From Archilochus colubris (taxonomy: Eukaryota > Chordata > Aves > Apodiformes > Trochilidae), in NCBI GenBank assembly GCA_023079485.1, contig CM041083.1, positions 59,917,847 through 59,981,846 of the forward strand: DNA of 64,000 nt, written 5' to 3'. The position numbers and the translations under genes are program-made. Below the pieces are notes generated by a model. The model did not search any database. It had not been told where the DNA came from and worked only from the letters and a program-made list of their open reading frames with translations. Each line of letters starts with the position of its first letter. The first letter of the stretch is position 1. Below are positions 28,401-41,982 of this stretch, in pieces.

Positions 28401-31400
28401 TTGGAAGCCTTTTTGCCAAATAGTTGAGGAAGTCTCTACAGACAAACCAAAACTTAGTGGCTGTTTTATCTTGCCGATGATGAGCTGCTCCACACAGCAG
28501 TGTGATTTGGATCTCATTTACATGAGAAATTTGCTTTGGTAGTGTGTCAACAGGTAGTGGGTTGTGCAAGTAACATGTTTGCAGGTCATGCAAAGAAACC
28601 ACCTTTCACGAAGCTTCTGTGGAGACATTGCCTTGTGGGAAATGTGTGATAGTTGTGTGAGATTTCTTTTTTCTCCTTATTGCTTTATGTGCCAGTTAAA
28701 TAATCAGCTCATCACCATACTTGGCCATTTCAGAACAATCTCCAGTGACCCCTGTGATTAGAAACTGATTGCTTCATCATTCTTTCTGTTCTTAGTCCTA
28801 AAGTTTGTGCTCTGTAGTCTTTAATAAGGAGGTGCTATGTTTGTTGAAGAAACTTTCACGAACTGGCCATTTTCTGTGGCTTTCAAGGGGTAAGAGTTTT
28901 CATCTGTAGTTGGTCAAAAACACTGCAGCTGTTACCTTGTAGGCTCTGCTGCTCTTTGTTCTGTTCTTGTCGGTTGACTTTTCAAACTTATTTGAACAGA
29001 ATGGCTGTAGAAAATGGATGGTTATCTTGATCCTGGTTGTCACAAGTCAGAAGAATGTCACCTGTAAATATTTAATGAATCTTTGTGCAACTGACCTGAT
29101 CGAGAACTGATTAATGATGTGGTTGCAGGAGTCGCAGCTTCTGTAACCTGGATCTGCATGGAAAAGAAAACACCTTTCCTTTGCTGGACTCTCTGACTTA
29201 TTAGACTTGTATAATTCTTAACTTTTTTTCTTTGATATTTAAAGCAAATGGTGTTTATTTGGAGTTCTGCCTTAACAGCCCTCTCTTTTTTAGCTGTGTG
29301 AGCTTTTCTGTGTGAGTTTTTAATGTTTTTCTGTGTGGGCTTTCTGCTTCTTGCACAAAGACAACAGAATGCTCAGTAAAAGCAAGCTGAGCTCTCCTCT
29401 CCCTTCAGCCCTATCTCTGCAGAGAGCAAACCTCCACCTTTTTATCTTCTTGTAGATTATCAGTCATGTTTTTTGCACTGTCCCCCATGCTGGAGAGAGT
29501 TCAAATCCAGTTCAAGAGTCTGTGGTGAGGAAATGGTGTCACACAAAAGAAGAGATCAAAATGCTCTCAGTATTAGATTTGGAACTTAAAAATACTACTA
29601 AAGCTGCTCTAAGAGGAAAGTTACAGTCCACAGGAAGGAGTCGATTTTCAGCATGCTAGCAGCTACTGAAATCTACAATTTAAATTCCTTCAGGCAATAT
29701 GGGAAAAAGTTAGGAGGATAGTTGTACCTATATCATGCTCTTGCTTGTTTTTTGCTGCTTTCCACAGTGCCTGATTCCTGATGTTGTGTCACTTTGTGAG
29801 CAGCAATGCCTGACACATTAGACTACTAACCCATGTGTTGGATCAGGACACTGAATAATTAACATTCTCTAGAAAGGATTAATTTCCTCCACTTTTTTAA
29901 TATTCCTTCTTGGTGCCTTGTCTGTGCTGCCAGTTTGTAGCAGCAGCTTGCTGATGGAGGTTTCTTTTCCTGTGAAGAATGGTTGCTGCAGCACAAAATC
30001 TTCAGTGTGGTTTATATGCTGATACTCGCCACCATGCAGGGCAAATTGATCCTATTTCCTTATGAAGTCTCAGAATTGTTTTAGTAACTTTGGGATGTAG
30101 CCTTGAACACTTATTTTAATAGTGTGGCAGGAACTGGGCAGGATGCCCAGTTGCCAGTGTGCAGTCACTAGTTACCCACATTGTTTTTATACTGGTTTTA
30201 TACTGTTTTTTTTATCCTAGCCCCAGAAATGGGTGATCTTTCTGTATCAAAGTACTTCAGTGGCCAAAAATATCTTCCAAGATGCTTATGGATACTCAGC
30301 AGCACTGAGTGCACTCAGCAGCTGTGCCCCAGTACCAGTGTTACAAGACCCTTGGGCAAGAGCAGAGGGAAGAGGGACACAAGCTTACCTTGTCCAGGAA
30401 GAGTGGAAACCATTGAGAAAAAGCAGCCTGCTGTTTATCCAGGACACTTAATTTCCTGTTAGTGCTTTACCCAAGGGGGAACAACAGACATACATACTGT
30501 GTATCTTGTTTCCTAAATATTTGTTTCTTCCTGAGGAATGTGTTGGGATGAGAAAGTTCAGCCCAGTCAAATACTCCTGGTCACAAGTATCAGTCCTTAG
30601 GAGACCATCATCCTCAGCATGTTCAGCAAAGGCAACTCCAGCCACCCAGTCAACACCTTTATTTTTCTTTCTTTTAAGGTGGCTTATATTTTGTTGTCTA
30701 ACAAGGCAAACATGGCTTTCCCTTTAGAATTCTCACATGGGCAAAACCACTAATTTAGTGTCCTAGCCCAAAGAAATTCTAAAGAAGAAATTCTAGTCAC
30801 AGCAGTAAATTAGAAGGATCTAATGTCAGCCAGCAGAGCGATGGAGAGCCTTTTGTTAAATGGATTATCACAAGGCCACAAAAACTTTTGAAAGTAAGAA
30901 CACATCCAATGAAAACACAGAGTTTTCTGGGTAAGGAACTGACCTTTACAAGTTTCACAATCTGCACCTCAGGACTGGCTCAGTGTAATTGCTTTGAAAA
31001 CAGTGCCTGACAGTGCCAGGACACAAGAAGTTTGTACCTCTGGTTGGGCTTGCCAAAGTGGCAAGGTAGGGAGCAATGCAGGCACTGGTAACTGGGCTTT
31101 AGAAGTTTTCTGTGCTGCTGAGGGCATGTACTGGACTGACTTGTTTCACAAGGCTTTAAAATAACTCATCTTTGCAGGATCTTTTGTTGGGGCACTTTGG
31201 GATTTCCCCTTCACATTCTTCACCAAGCAATGTTGGCTTTTTGCTTTATTTTTTTTTTTAATCCAGTAAAAAAGATTAATAAATCTTAAGTGTCAAGCCT
31301 GAAACAATTGGTGTTGGTTTTTACTTTTCTCATTGCCATTTTGCCAGATGGGTGAGGGGAAGCCCTCCTGCCTTTGTCATCCTCAGTGGGCTGGTCTAGG

Positions 31401-31900
31401 GTCTTGTTAGTGAGGATTGTGTTGCTTCTGGTGCATGAATGTTTGCTCGGGGAGTGAGAGTAAGTTGTGTGTCACAAGAAATTAAGTCTAAGTGGGAGGT
31501 CTGACCTGTAGGAGCTGGAGACCTTATCTGGAAATCCAGCTACGATTTGTGCGCATTGCAGCATGGAAATGCCAATTAGCTTTGAACCTCCTGTGAGAGG
31601 GCCTGGATTGGAGTTCTGGGAGCTGAAATCAGGCACTTGAAGAATGCCCAGCTTCATCTTTTATTATTTTTAAAGAATGATGAAATGCCAGCGTCGCAGC
31701 TTGGCATGAAAGCAAGTCTCAGAATGCCAGGATTTCCCCTCTGAGTGCCATTATTTTTACTGCTGGTTGATTACCCTGGGGGAAAGGTATGGGCAGTCAC
31801 CAGGGTGCTTGTGGCTGCCAGGGGTTGTGCAGTGCCGCCTATCTTAAAAGCAGCTGGGTTTTAAACTGTCTATTCTGCCGCATCTCTACACGCCTAAACC
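25492..31900. other. Intergenic SSBP1-CREB3L2, no gene recognised
   Basis: About 6.4 kb with no frame that I recognise. In mammals the single-exon TAS2R3/4/5 genes follow SSBP1; no intronless seven-helix frame of about 300 codons is present on either strand. A perfect short palindrome at 26079-26101 has its own entry. AATAAA-rich runs lie near 26228-26250. Confidence 0.7.
26079..26101. other. Perfect inverted repeat, 10-base arms, 3-base spacer
   Basis: TGACATTCCC, spacer ACT, then its exact reverse complement. Each arm carries CATTCC (TEAD/M-CAT core), and TTCCCAC on one arm matches the RBPJ core. The symmetry is seen; factor binding is inference. Confidence 0.5.
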
Positions 31901-33480
31901 CCACTCGGTCCCATCCGATCGCGGGTTTTTTCCCGTTCTTTTATAACCAAAGCACAACACGGGTGAGCAGCCGCGACCTTCACACCGCAGCCCCTCTGGG
32001 GCGTATGTCAGCCCAGCACAGCTGGACTACGGGGAGAGCGGAGCCAGGCGGCTTCCCCTGAACGCTTCCTCGGTGATGAGGCCCCAGGTGCACTGACCGC
32101 GGAGTGGGGCACTGGGCACTGAACAGCCCGGAGTACGAGCTTCCAGAGCCGGGGAGTGACCCCCGTTTCCCCGCCGTGCCCACCGCCCCCTCGGGGCCGC
32201 GGCCCAGCGGCCCCCGCCCTCACACACTGAAGCGGGGGGGCGGGACCTGCGCGCGGTGGCTGCAGTCTTGTCGCTGTCCCATTGGCTGGTGCTCCCGTCG
32301 CTCCCGCCGCCCCCGGCTCCCCATTGGCGGCGGTTGGGACGGGCGGGGGGTGTGTGTGTGTGATCTCCGCCCCCGCCGTGACGCTCGGGGAAAGCCCCCG
32401 CCCACATTCCACAGCTGGAGCCTGGCGGGGGCAGAGCGCCCGACGCCGATTGGGGGGCGGCCCGCCCGTCGGCCGCGCTCCTCGCCCCCGATTGGCGAGC
32501 CCGGGCGGCGGGGGCGGGGCCAGGCGGGGCGTGGGCGGGGCGCGACGCGCAGCTGGCGGGGGCGACCCGCACGCCCCGGTCCCGCAAACTCCCGGTGGCA
32601 GCGGCGGGGAAGCGGCCTCACCGCGGTGACGGGCCGGGAAGCGAAGAGCGAGCGAGAGAACGAGGGGTCCCGCGGCCTATGGGAGCGGGCGGCGCGGTGT
32701 GAGCCGGCCGCCGCGGGTGGGCGAGGGGCAAGCGGCAAGCGGGGGGGATTTGTCGACGGCGGATCGGCCTGTGGGGCTGCCCCGTGTGTTACGGCCGCCA
32801 TGGAAGTGTGCGAGAGCGGCGGGGAGCAGCCGCCGCTGCTGCACTGGGACCGCAAGCTGAGCGAGCTGTGCGAGCCCGCCGATCCCGATACCCTGCTGTG
32901 CCACACGGTGAGGAGCGGCGGGGGCGCAGCCGCGGGGGGCTTCGGGGGCGCCTTCCCGGGCGGAGCTGCCGGGACGGCGAGGGGAGGGGCTGGATGAGAC
33001 GCCCCCCCTCCCCTCCGAGGTGGGTGGGGCGCGTTGCGGGGCACTGTGGTGAGGGTCGTCCCCGGCCGACTCGGCCTCCCGTTGAGGCGGGGGAGACAGA
33101 GGCGCCGGGGGTGGGGGGGTCTCCGCCCGACGCTTCTCTTCGGGTCTGGTGCCCCATGGCAGGCGCTGGGTCCGTGGCTCGCCCATCGCGCCGCTCTGTC
33201 ACAACTTCTCCCCTCCGCAGTCGGGCGCAGCCGCTGGCAGCTCCGCGCTGTCGGGGTCAGCCCCAGCCCGGGCCTCGTTGGTTCCCCAGGGCGGGCCGCC
33301 CGCCTCCCTGCCGGGGCTCTTTCCCCGGGGCTTAGCGCTGCCGCCTTCTCGCCCGTCAGGAGTCGGCGGCCGCGTCTCCTCCTTCTCAAGCGAGATATTC
33401 TCGCTCCCCGGCTCCAGTTTGTCCCGGGAGCCCAGGACGTGGAACAGACGGATGGCTGTCGTGACCCAGGGGGTTTTCTG
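31900..33480 (+). promoter_or_regulatory. CpG island and promoter of CREB3L2
   Basis: The largest CpG island in the window. It holds four ATTGG (reverse CCAAT) boxes at 32281, 32323, 32449 and 32491, many GC boxes, a full EGR1-type GCGTGGGCG at 32529-32537, TGACG half-CREs at 32379 and about 32625, and a (GT)6 run at 32351. The transcription start probably lies at 32540-32660. Long frames here on both strands, up to 483 codons, are composition artefacts. Confidence 0.82.
32800..32907 (+). CDS. CREB3L2: CREB3L2 (BBF2H7) coding exon 1, N-terminal 36 residues
   Basis: The start GCCGCCATGG is a full Kozak match. It opens MEVCESGGEQPPLLHWDRKL and then SELCEPADPDTLLCHT. It follows the human CREB3L2 N-terminus closely (MEVLESG, LQWDRKLSELSEPGD, YHT) and ends at the same phase-0 junction, here a GTGAGG donor. 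CREB3L2 is an ER-membrane bZIP factor cut in the Golgi by S1P/S2P. It drives secretory-pathway genes such as SEC23A, notably in cartilage. Only the start of the acidic activation domain is here; the bZIP and membrane parts lie beyond the right edge. The match is strong although short. The main alternative, CREB3L1, starts differently. Confidence 0.9.
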
Positions 33481-36400
33481 TCCCCCGTGCTCACAGCCTG
33501 GTCATTGGACGTTGTGCTGGTGTTGGTGAGGTTGGCTCTCCCGTAGGTGTGATGTGAGGGGTCCTTTAAAGATGCCGATGAAATCATTTGCTTGAATGGC
33601 TTTGAGGGCCAGCACGTGAGGTTCGAATGATCTTTATTTTGCCCGGAATCCCTATATTCTTCCTTATGCAAAATACCTAGTTAAGACAATCCCGAGGAAA
33701 TGCATCTTAACGCATCTGTGTTGCTTCTCTGTCCTGGAGACTATTTTTGCAAGAAAAGAGGTACAGCTTTGTAAAACCCTGTAGGTGTGAATCCTCAGTG
33801 GAAGGGAGCTGGACTGTTTCGGGAGAGCCTGCATGGGAGACTCCTCCAGTTCCCTGAGTGTGCAGAGCACGACGGCGTCGTCGCTGAGCACGTGCTCCAA
33901 TGGAGACCCCGTTGAACAAGGTGGTAGTGCCTGGCACATGGCAGTGGGGCTTGGGTTCCTTTCTTGGGGCTCAGGGAGTGATGTGCAAGTACAGTCACCC
34001 TGCAGAGAGGGACCAACCCTTTCCCATGGGAGCAGAGGTGATCCCACAGCCCGAGGGACGGCAAGGCAGCATGCTGGTGCTGCTGGGATGGAGATGTTGG
34101 TGTTGGTCTGGAAAGGCAAACAAGGAAGGGCTTATTTGTTTTGCTCTGTACGCCGTGGCCTTACTGATCCGGGATCGTGTCCGTCACAAGCTCCAAACCT
34201 CGTTTTGGCAGGAAGCGAGCCTGCTACACGCGTGACTGTCTTTAAACATTGTTTGGTTTCTTTGTCTTTGAAAACTTGGGCTTTCTTGCGCAATGTGTAT
34301 CTTCTGCTAGATCCGGGGAAAAGCCAATAGTATCTTATGGTGGGTTTTTGTTTTTTTTTTAAAAATAATTTCTTTTAAAGAGACAGCAAGAACACTTAAC
34401 AATGAAAAGCTCTTCTTTCAAGCAGCTGGTTTCTTGTGTTGTTCTTTTTCTTTAAGAAGATACAGCCTTTTTCTTCCAACAAGGAATATATTGTGAATTA
34501 AATGAGAGGCTCTTCAGACAGTGCTCCTCACGTGGAGTTTGCAGTTGTGCTGGGATACTTCTACTTTGTTTGGATCCTTGTGCTGAGAATGGAGTTGCCA
34601 CCCTTAACTTTTATTCTTTTCTTCAGTGTTCTACTATTATTATTTTAAATTTTTTTAATTACTGCCCTGAAAGAGATCTTGCACTTGGGCTGGAACTTGT
34701 GGCTGTAGTGACATGGTAGTGTGTCCATTTCCAGGAGCTTGGGATTTGATTTTAAGTGTAGCTTGGCAAACAAAACATCCTGGCTGGCAGTAGATGGAAA
34801 TGTGCTGCTTATCCCTCAGCTGTTTTCCAAGTTTTATTGGGCATTTTAAGCTTCAAGTGCTATGATGAGGTGTGTTGTGCAAGAGGCAGTGCATAGCTGG
34901 ATCTGCAAAACCTTGGGCTGTGATCCCCCTTTACAGCTAGCATTCTGCTGTTGATTTGTTGGTGTGGGCTATTTGTTTTGTTGGGGTTTTTTTGTTTGTT
35001 TTGTTGGAGTTTTTTTAGGAGCTTAAGATTTCTTTAGAGCACCTTAAAATGAAATAAAAAGCATGAAATCAATTTATCTTTGTTGTTGTTTCTGGAATTC
35101 TTTTTTTTAAAAAAAAAAAAACAAACAGCTAAACCAAACCAGCAACCAAATGCTATGGATAAAGTAGTAGGTGTAGTGGGATATTAGGATCTTTTAATTA
35201 AATAAGGGAGGTTTTCTGAAATTACCATTTCAGGGGAAAAAAGCACATGTTTCTGCCTGTTGGACTTTTGTTTTGTAAAGCACATCCTTCTGTGTGGAGG
35301 AAAATACTGTGCTTGAGATAATGGAACACAAGTTCTCCATTTACGTCTGGCCAGAGCTTCATAGAATCATCTTTAAAAACAAACCAAACAAACAAACAAA
35401 GCACCCCCTCCGCATGAAACATCTGCTTTTCTCTTGTCTTACACTTTCCATCTGGGAGGATTGCTTTGACGCAGCTGGTTCTCCTGTGTGTCTGTATCCT
35501 TATTGCAGGGTGTTTCTGATAAGACTGAGGTGGTGAGGACTCCCTCCAACACAGTGCCCACCACCTGTGCATTCATCCTCAAGGCTGAGGAACACGAGGA
35601 ACACTGTCCTATGGCATCTTCTCTTTGTGCACTCCTGAGCTGCCCCACAGCTGGGTGTGTGGGTGCCTTCAAGAGAACTTCTGAGTGGGAAGTTCTCCTG
35701 TGAGTGTGAGCTGGACTGACCCAGGGGGAGGAGGGTGACTGAGGGGAGAGCTCGCAAGCAGGAAGAAGGATCCATATCCTTTGGCAGTCAGAGCTGTGTG
35801 TGCAAGCAGGAGTGGGTGGTAATTCTGTGCCAGCTGCCTTTTGTGTATTTTAAGTTAAAATTTAAACTTTTTATGACTGCAAAGGCTGCTTGTGGGTCTG
35901 GTTGATGTAAAGCTAGCAGACAAGTGTGAAAGCACGCATACACTTACAAAGTTGACTTCTATTTTAAATTGTTCCAGCCTGCCTTAATTACCAGGGTTGA
36001 AATCCAGCCTCCTGGGGATTTACATTTCTCTTTAACAGCTGATGATTTCATCAGTGCCTGAAGCAGCATGAGGTGCAGCAGTTCCCGTGCTCTGCTGGTG
36101 CTGTTGGTGATATCATCAGTTATGCTGGGGGAAAGTGGGACCTTGAGCAGTTCAGCTCTGGTGTTGGCAGACAGTGAGCCTTGAGGTGGTTCATTAAATT
36201 CTTCATGGTTAATAGTAACTATCTGGATGCCAGGTAGCTTTATTTTTCTGCAGTGGCTTAGTTTCCCAGCTTAAGAAAAGGCTAAAAGGTTTCCCAAGAG
36301 GTGTTTTCGTGGCATATGAACGTGACTGTATAAAATCTTCTTATGGCTGGTTAGGATCGTGTGTCAGTAATACCATACACTGGCATTGTGCAAGTTATTA

Positions 36401-39400
36401 TCATTATTTTTATTTTTCCTGGCAGTCAAACAGAAAGGAAGTGCAAAAGGGCACAGAAGCATGGCCAGGTTGCAAGCCCTTCACCTTTGTGCCACTGCTA
36501 ATACTTCCCATAATGTGCAGGTGGGCTCAAAATGGGCTTTGTGGTCATGGTTCTCCTCTGGAGCTGATCAATGGTTGTACACAGCCCAGCAGGGACAGTG
36601 GCTTCAGAGACAAATGCCAGATCTGATGCAGATGGAGAAGTCTGTTGACAAACACGCTGTGAAATGCCAACTACCTGTCCCGTGGCTGGTTGGGAGATGA
36701 AGGACAGATGGTTCTTAGGAGCCTCTGACTTTTAAAAACTCTTTATTTAATACTGAGAAGCCCCCCCTTCCCCATTATTTTCATAGTTATTTTAACACAT
36801 TAAGATACTGGCTACCTCTTCCAGAGGGTAGCAATATGCAGCTGATCCTGGCATGGCAGATGTAGAAGTGCCTCTGCCTTAGAGGTACAAGAGGGTGGGG
36901 GCTGGCTTAAGTATTTATGGCTAAATTCTCAGGTGTGCTGCCCCAAGTGTCTTGATGATGAGCGGTTAACTGGAAGATATTTAAAATGATAAGTAGCTCA
37001 AATGCTTATTCTTTTAAGAGCCTGACATTTGAAGCTCATGAAAAAATGACATGGCTCAAATGTCACATTGCTGACACTGTTTTCTGGGTGTTATTTGAGC
37101 TTGGCAAGCCTGCTGCAGTGTCACTGGTGATTCTGTGGGCAGCTCAGCCCTGGAATATGGGTGCAGCATGAGAGAAGGGGGCATCCCAGACCTTGGCTAC
37201 TTGAATTACCATCTCCCTGTCAGAACACAAAAGCAAAGCAATGTACCCCTGGAGTTCAGTGTTGTGATCATCACCTAATGAAGAGACTATGAACTGGCCT
37301 TCTTTCCTCAGATAAAAACTGCCCCTAACAAGCTTCTGAACCTCACCAGGAGCTTGCTGTGACTCATTTCCTCTCTTACAAAAAAGACAGCCGCTGCTGC
37401 TCTTCTGATGACTTCTGCAGAAATGCTTTCTCCAGAACAAGCTGCCAAAGATTGTCCCTAGTTTTCTGAATATGGCACAGGCAATAGTTAATTTAAATGG
37501 TGCTTGATTTTTACAATCTGTGTGTATTTTAATTAAAAGTTGTGGTTACCACAGTGTGTCTTGATGTGAAGCTGGCTATATCTTATGCTGTGGTGGCTGC
37601 ATGTAGCTCGCTGTAAAATCTGGTGTCAATATAGTTTAAGCCAATTTTTTTGTTTTTAATTTTATTTCAGTGTGGGGGTATTTATTTGAAAGTGGGGTTT
37701 GGACTGTTGTCCATTAACATAAAAACTGAAATCTTTCATTCTTTCTTTTCTGTACACCTGCATATGGAGGACCAGATGGCTGACTTCAGGTGAAATACTT
37801 GTAAAATCAATACTTACAAGTATGTTGCCAAAATCCTCCAGTAAAGAGGGGAAATGTTAAAGTGAGATTTTTAAATAATTGTATACAGACTCTGTACAAA
37901 GCATGAAATGATAAATTTTGAGAATACCTTTTCAAACTTCTAAAACAGTGTCACAACTGTTGAAGATGAGAACTAGTTGGAATCAGTGCTTTGCACTGGA
38001 AGCCATTCCTTCCCCCCCTCCTCACCCCTTTTTTTTTTTTTTTCCTGAATTTTCTGAATTTAAATAAGAATCCCAATCCTGTTTGTTGAGGAGCATGCTA
38101 GGTAGTCATAATATCTTTAATTGATCTACAGTTCCTCTAAAAGCTGAGATAAACACAAATGTGATACTTTGAAACTTTACCCTCACATTTGCTGGCAGTT
38201 AAAATTAGAAAAATTAAGCGTATTGCCTTGCTGGCTGGTTTCATTTGGACTGGCTGTAACTGTATAGTGAAGTGCTTGATCTGCTGTGAGGATGGGAACT
38301 GGAAAAAATGTTAGTCCTGGGACTGAATTCGGAGCACAGTAGATAAGAATAATCCAGCATTTACTGTACAAAAATTTCTGATTTTTTTTTTAATCCCGAT
38401 GCACTGATCTGCACTTGTATTCTGTAAATGTTTCCTTACTTTGGGAGGCCAGTGTTTTTAAGCATGGAGCAGGTCATGCATGATAGCTGGGGTAAAGGAA
38501 TTTCATTCACCGTGTTACCAGACAGGGTTTTCCTGTGTCTGGACTTGGTGAACTTATCTGTAGCAGTGGAGGAAATTTGTGGTCTTTGCAGGTCTTTGTT
38601 TGCAGTGTAGGAGGTCCCTTCTTTGGGGTCTTTCATAGCTGAGAGTAAAATAGGTTTTCACTGTCCTCAGGGAGGAATGACCAATTTTTTTGTTAAAGCA
38701 GTATCATTTTTAGGAGTGGCTGTGGAGGAGGCTGATCTGACTAGCTGTAAATTCCACCTGTGGATGTGCATTCTGACTTGATCTTGTGTCCCTCTTGCTT
38801 TATGGTGCCCTGGCTTCTGCTGCAGCAGTGAGTATGTGCTGCATTTCCCCTCCCCAATGTGTCTGTCTACATACTTTTGCTTCTATGATGTCAGTTCAGA
38901 TCATCATCGTGCCAGCTTTGACAAGTAAAATAAATGTAAGTGAAATATAAAAACAAAGCAAATAGGCTTTTCACCAATATACTACCAGCTCTGTCTGTCT
39001 CTTAGCTTGTCTCTGCATCTTGCTGTGTGGCTGTCACCCCTAAAAGCCTGAACTGTCCGACAGATGTGGAAGTAATTACTGCAGAATAAAATTCCTTTGG
39101 CACTTTAGGATCCAGTGTGTGCAGTGGTACTGTGCTGTGGTGACAAGGGGATGCCTCTGGACTGGAGGGTTTGTAAGATTCCCCCAACAGGCTTTTTTTC
39201 AGAGCTAAGCTAGAAGGGATGTGCTAGGCTTGGGTGGATGTGCTCTGCTTTGCTATGGCAGGAGCAGGGGGATGTCTGCCTCATTGCTGCACCTTGTCTG
39301 TCAGCAGTGGGGCTGCTGTGACCCTACTGGTGTGGGGGCTGAAGACCCACCCAGGGCTCTGATGGGGACTGAGGCTTCTCACTCGTGCTGTGTCTTGAGA

Positions 39401-41980
39401 GCTGCTAATCCCTCCAATGAGCTCTGTGGTCATTGTGGGTTCCATTTCTCCTGGTGATATCTCAGAGATACTTGGTTGTTGCTTTGAAAATAACTAAATG
39501 GTCCTTTGAAAGTAGCCCTCTGTCTCTGAGCAGCCAAGTTATCTTGTTGACTTTGCGCTTGCAGATAAATAGTGTTTTTTGTGCTGCATCCACATACCGG
39601 TTAGCAGGCCCTGCTGTCCTTCAGTGCTGCCTGTACTCCTTCCTTCTTGCATGCCCAAAAGCTGATGGGTAATTCTTGGTTTAAACACCTGACATCTGTT
39701 TGCTTGGTCTTTCTCTGCGTCTCTCCCTTTTGGAGACGGATTCTTTTGCGGGTGAGACTTCTGCAATTACTGACAGGCAGGCAGGGTGACTAACCCAGCT
39801 CTCTGGCATCTTTCACAGGTTACACTGGCTGCCTACTCTGAGTTTAGGAAGCCCTCCCTTTAATTCCTCCAGTTCCCTAGTGCAGCTCTCCTTTTTGCCA
39901 AGGGAGCTGGGTTCTGGGTGGGTTTCCAAGGGTGTCTCTCATGGTAGCTCTCTGCAACGGGTTTTTCAGGGAGAGCACATTCATTTCTGCTGTTGCTCCC
40001 TATTCATCTCTCTCTGAATCACGGAGATGAGAAATTGCTTTCTGGATGCCCTTTGGCTGTGTTTTTTTTTCTGGGTGACGAGACCTGACAGTGTGGTTCT
40101 GCACCTGGATGTAGCTGCAGGCTGTTGTGGCAGCTGCTTGGGAGCTCAACCAGTTGTAAAATTATGTTCTTCCAAGAAGTCAGCTTTCAAGGGGTATCAG
40201 TTTCCTGACACAGCTTACCCTGTAGCAGCCCAGCAACTGGTGCTGATGTGAGAGGGCAGGTAGCAATATGTGGCTGGGGGAGGGGTGGTGAAACTGCATT
40301 TTGGGCTAGAGGAATGTGCAGTCTGTGAGTAGTCTGGGTAGCTTTATGGGTTGTGCTTAGATGTACTCCTGATGTGTGTACATGTGTATTTATTTTGTAC
40401 CAGTGGACTATTATTTGGGTGTCATTGGAAGGAAGGGGGATTACCTGCAGGAGGCTCATTCAAGGATTAATAGGAAAAAGGGTTGTTTGAGAAGAGTGTG
40501 GATATGCAGGAATGAAATGGACAGACCTGAGGGTCAAAGCAGCACCCATGTTGGACCTGGTCATTGGTACACCCACCCTGCCATGGTGCAGAGTGTCAGT
40601 GAAAAGTGGAAGCTGTGTTGGATGCTTATGTGTTTTTCTTGTATAAAAGTGACAGAAACAGTGATCGAAACACAAGCTCTGCTTAGGGTGACATTTTTTT
40701 CTGGCAGGCTACCCTTTCACCCCTTCACCACCCTTTCACTTAAGCAAGTAGTGGGCAGGAAAGAAGCTGGGTCAAAACTGGTGAGGTTCAATGAGGTGTA
40801 GCAGAGATGGGCATTGCATCCAGTATCTCTGATCTGAGATACTGAGCTCTCTGTAGCAGGGACTGTCACTGTCTGTGAGCTGTCAAACACAGCTTGTGAC
40901 CACAGAAAAGAAGAGTCACTGAATTGAGTTATGTCAGTGGTAAATGTGTGAAGGAGGATAAAAATGCTCTGTCAAATACACAATGCTCCCTCTGATGAGG
41001 GCAAGTTGGGTAGCAAAGACCATGTGAGAAAATAAAGGTTAGTTAAATGGGAGACACCTGAGTTACGAGTGCTGTCCCCATAGCTGCCATCTATCCAACT
41101 ATGCAGCTTAATAGTGCCAGTGATTTTCCTGTGTCTTGGAAACTATGAACTTTTTTTTTTCTTCCCCCATCTGCTGCTAATCAGCTTTCAATCTTCTGTA
41201 TATGATCTGGCTCTGCTGTGTTGACAAGCAAAAATCTGATGGAAGAATGTGACACCTACTTCCTCTCTTTCCTCTCTGCCAAGGGAAAATAACCATTCCC
41301 CTTCAGCCATACTGGGGCTGGCTTTGTCCTTTCATGCAATCTGTTTGTCATGTAGGATGAAAAATAGAGACCAGGCTGCTCCAATAACCTATTAGGAAGC
41401 CTTCCTTACTTGTGAAGGCTCATGTGTCCTGTGCAGAGATGCAGGGAGAGAAGTGAGTTGGTGTTGGTACAGGCTTCCCCCTCACCCTGTAGTGTGGGGG
41501 CAAACAGCAAAATTACTGATACGCTTGAGTGGCTACCCTGGAGCTGTACTTGCTGGGTGAGCTCCCTTCCTGCAGGACAAGCCCTAGCTGTTTAGTCACA
41601 ACTTGCAGTTTCTCATCTCCCAGCCCTTGCTGAAGTGGAGGTTGGTTGCAGGGGTAAAGTGTCTGCTCCCTTGTGACATGGGCTCATCTCCAGTAGAGAG
41701 GGGAAAGGTCACACACATGCCCTTGTTCTGCACCAAAGATACTGACTTCTGCCCCTGATTTTGGATGTAAGCAGGGTCTTAGAAGCAAAATTCTTTTAAG
41801 CATGTGGTGATTTTTGAAGTCAACGGAGCATCTTTAAACTGCTAAGATTTTGAGCATCCTGTTTAGTTTTTCTTCTCCAAAGTTTGGATGCTGTGATATG
41901 AAGGTCTGTAGAAATGGGTGAAAAAGGCCAGGCTCTTTTTATGACAGGAGGCTGACAGAAAATGGACATGGAGTGAAATA
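32908..41980 (+). other. CREB3L2: CREB3L2 intron 1, proximal part
   Basis: After the island ends (about 33480) the sequence is ordinary intron with A/T runs and G/T-rich patches (34970-35020). No exon is recognised; the open frames present have no domain. A short inverted repeat at 36039-36054 has its own entry. Confidence 0.7.
36039..36054. promoter_or_regulatory. Short inverted repeat with a CARE-type sequence
   Basis: CTGATG, spacer ATTT, CATCAG. Read on the minus strand it contains TGATGAAAT, which fits the C/EBP-ATF response element TGATGXAAX used by ATF4 and CHOP. A 9-base match can arise by chance. Confidence 0.2.
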
Positions 41981-41982
41981 GC

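Noticed and set aside
32240..32500. ER-stress element (CCAAT-N9-CCACG) at the CREB3L2 CCAAT boxes
   Set aside because: I checked the bases at the required distance from the first two boxes and did not find CCACG or its complement.
32220..33671. A 483-codon minus-strand frame and other long frames across the CREB3L2 island
   Set aside because: Base composition of the CpG island keeps stops rare in several frames at once. The encoded Pro/Arg/Ala-rich text has no domain, and CREB3L2 exon 1 on the plus strand explains the island.
40376..40801. A 141-codon plus-strand frame in CREB3L2 intron 1
   Set aside because: No family resemblance, and it contains no plausible CREB3L2 exon 2 sequence.
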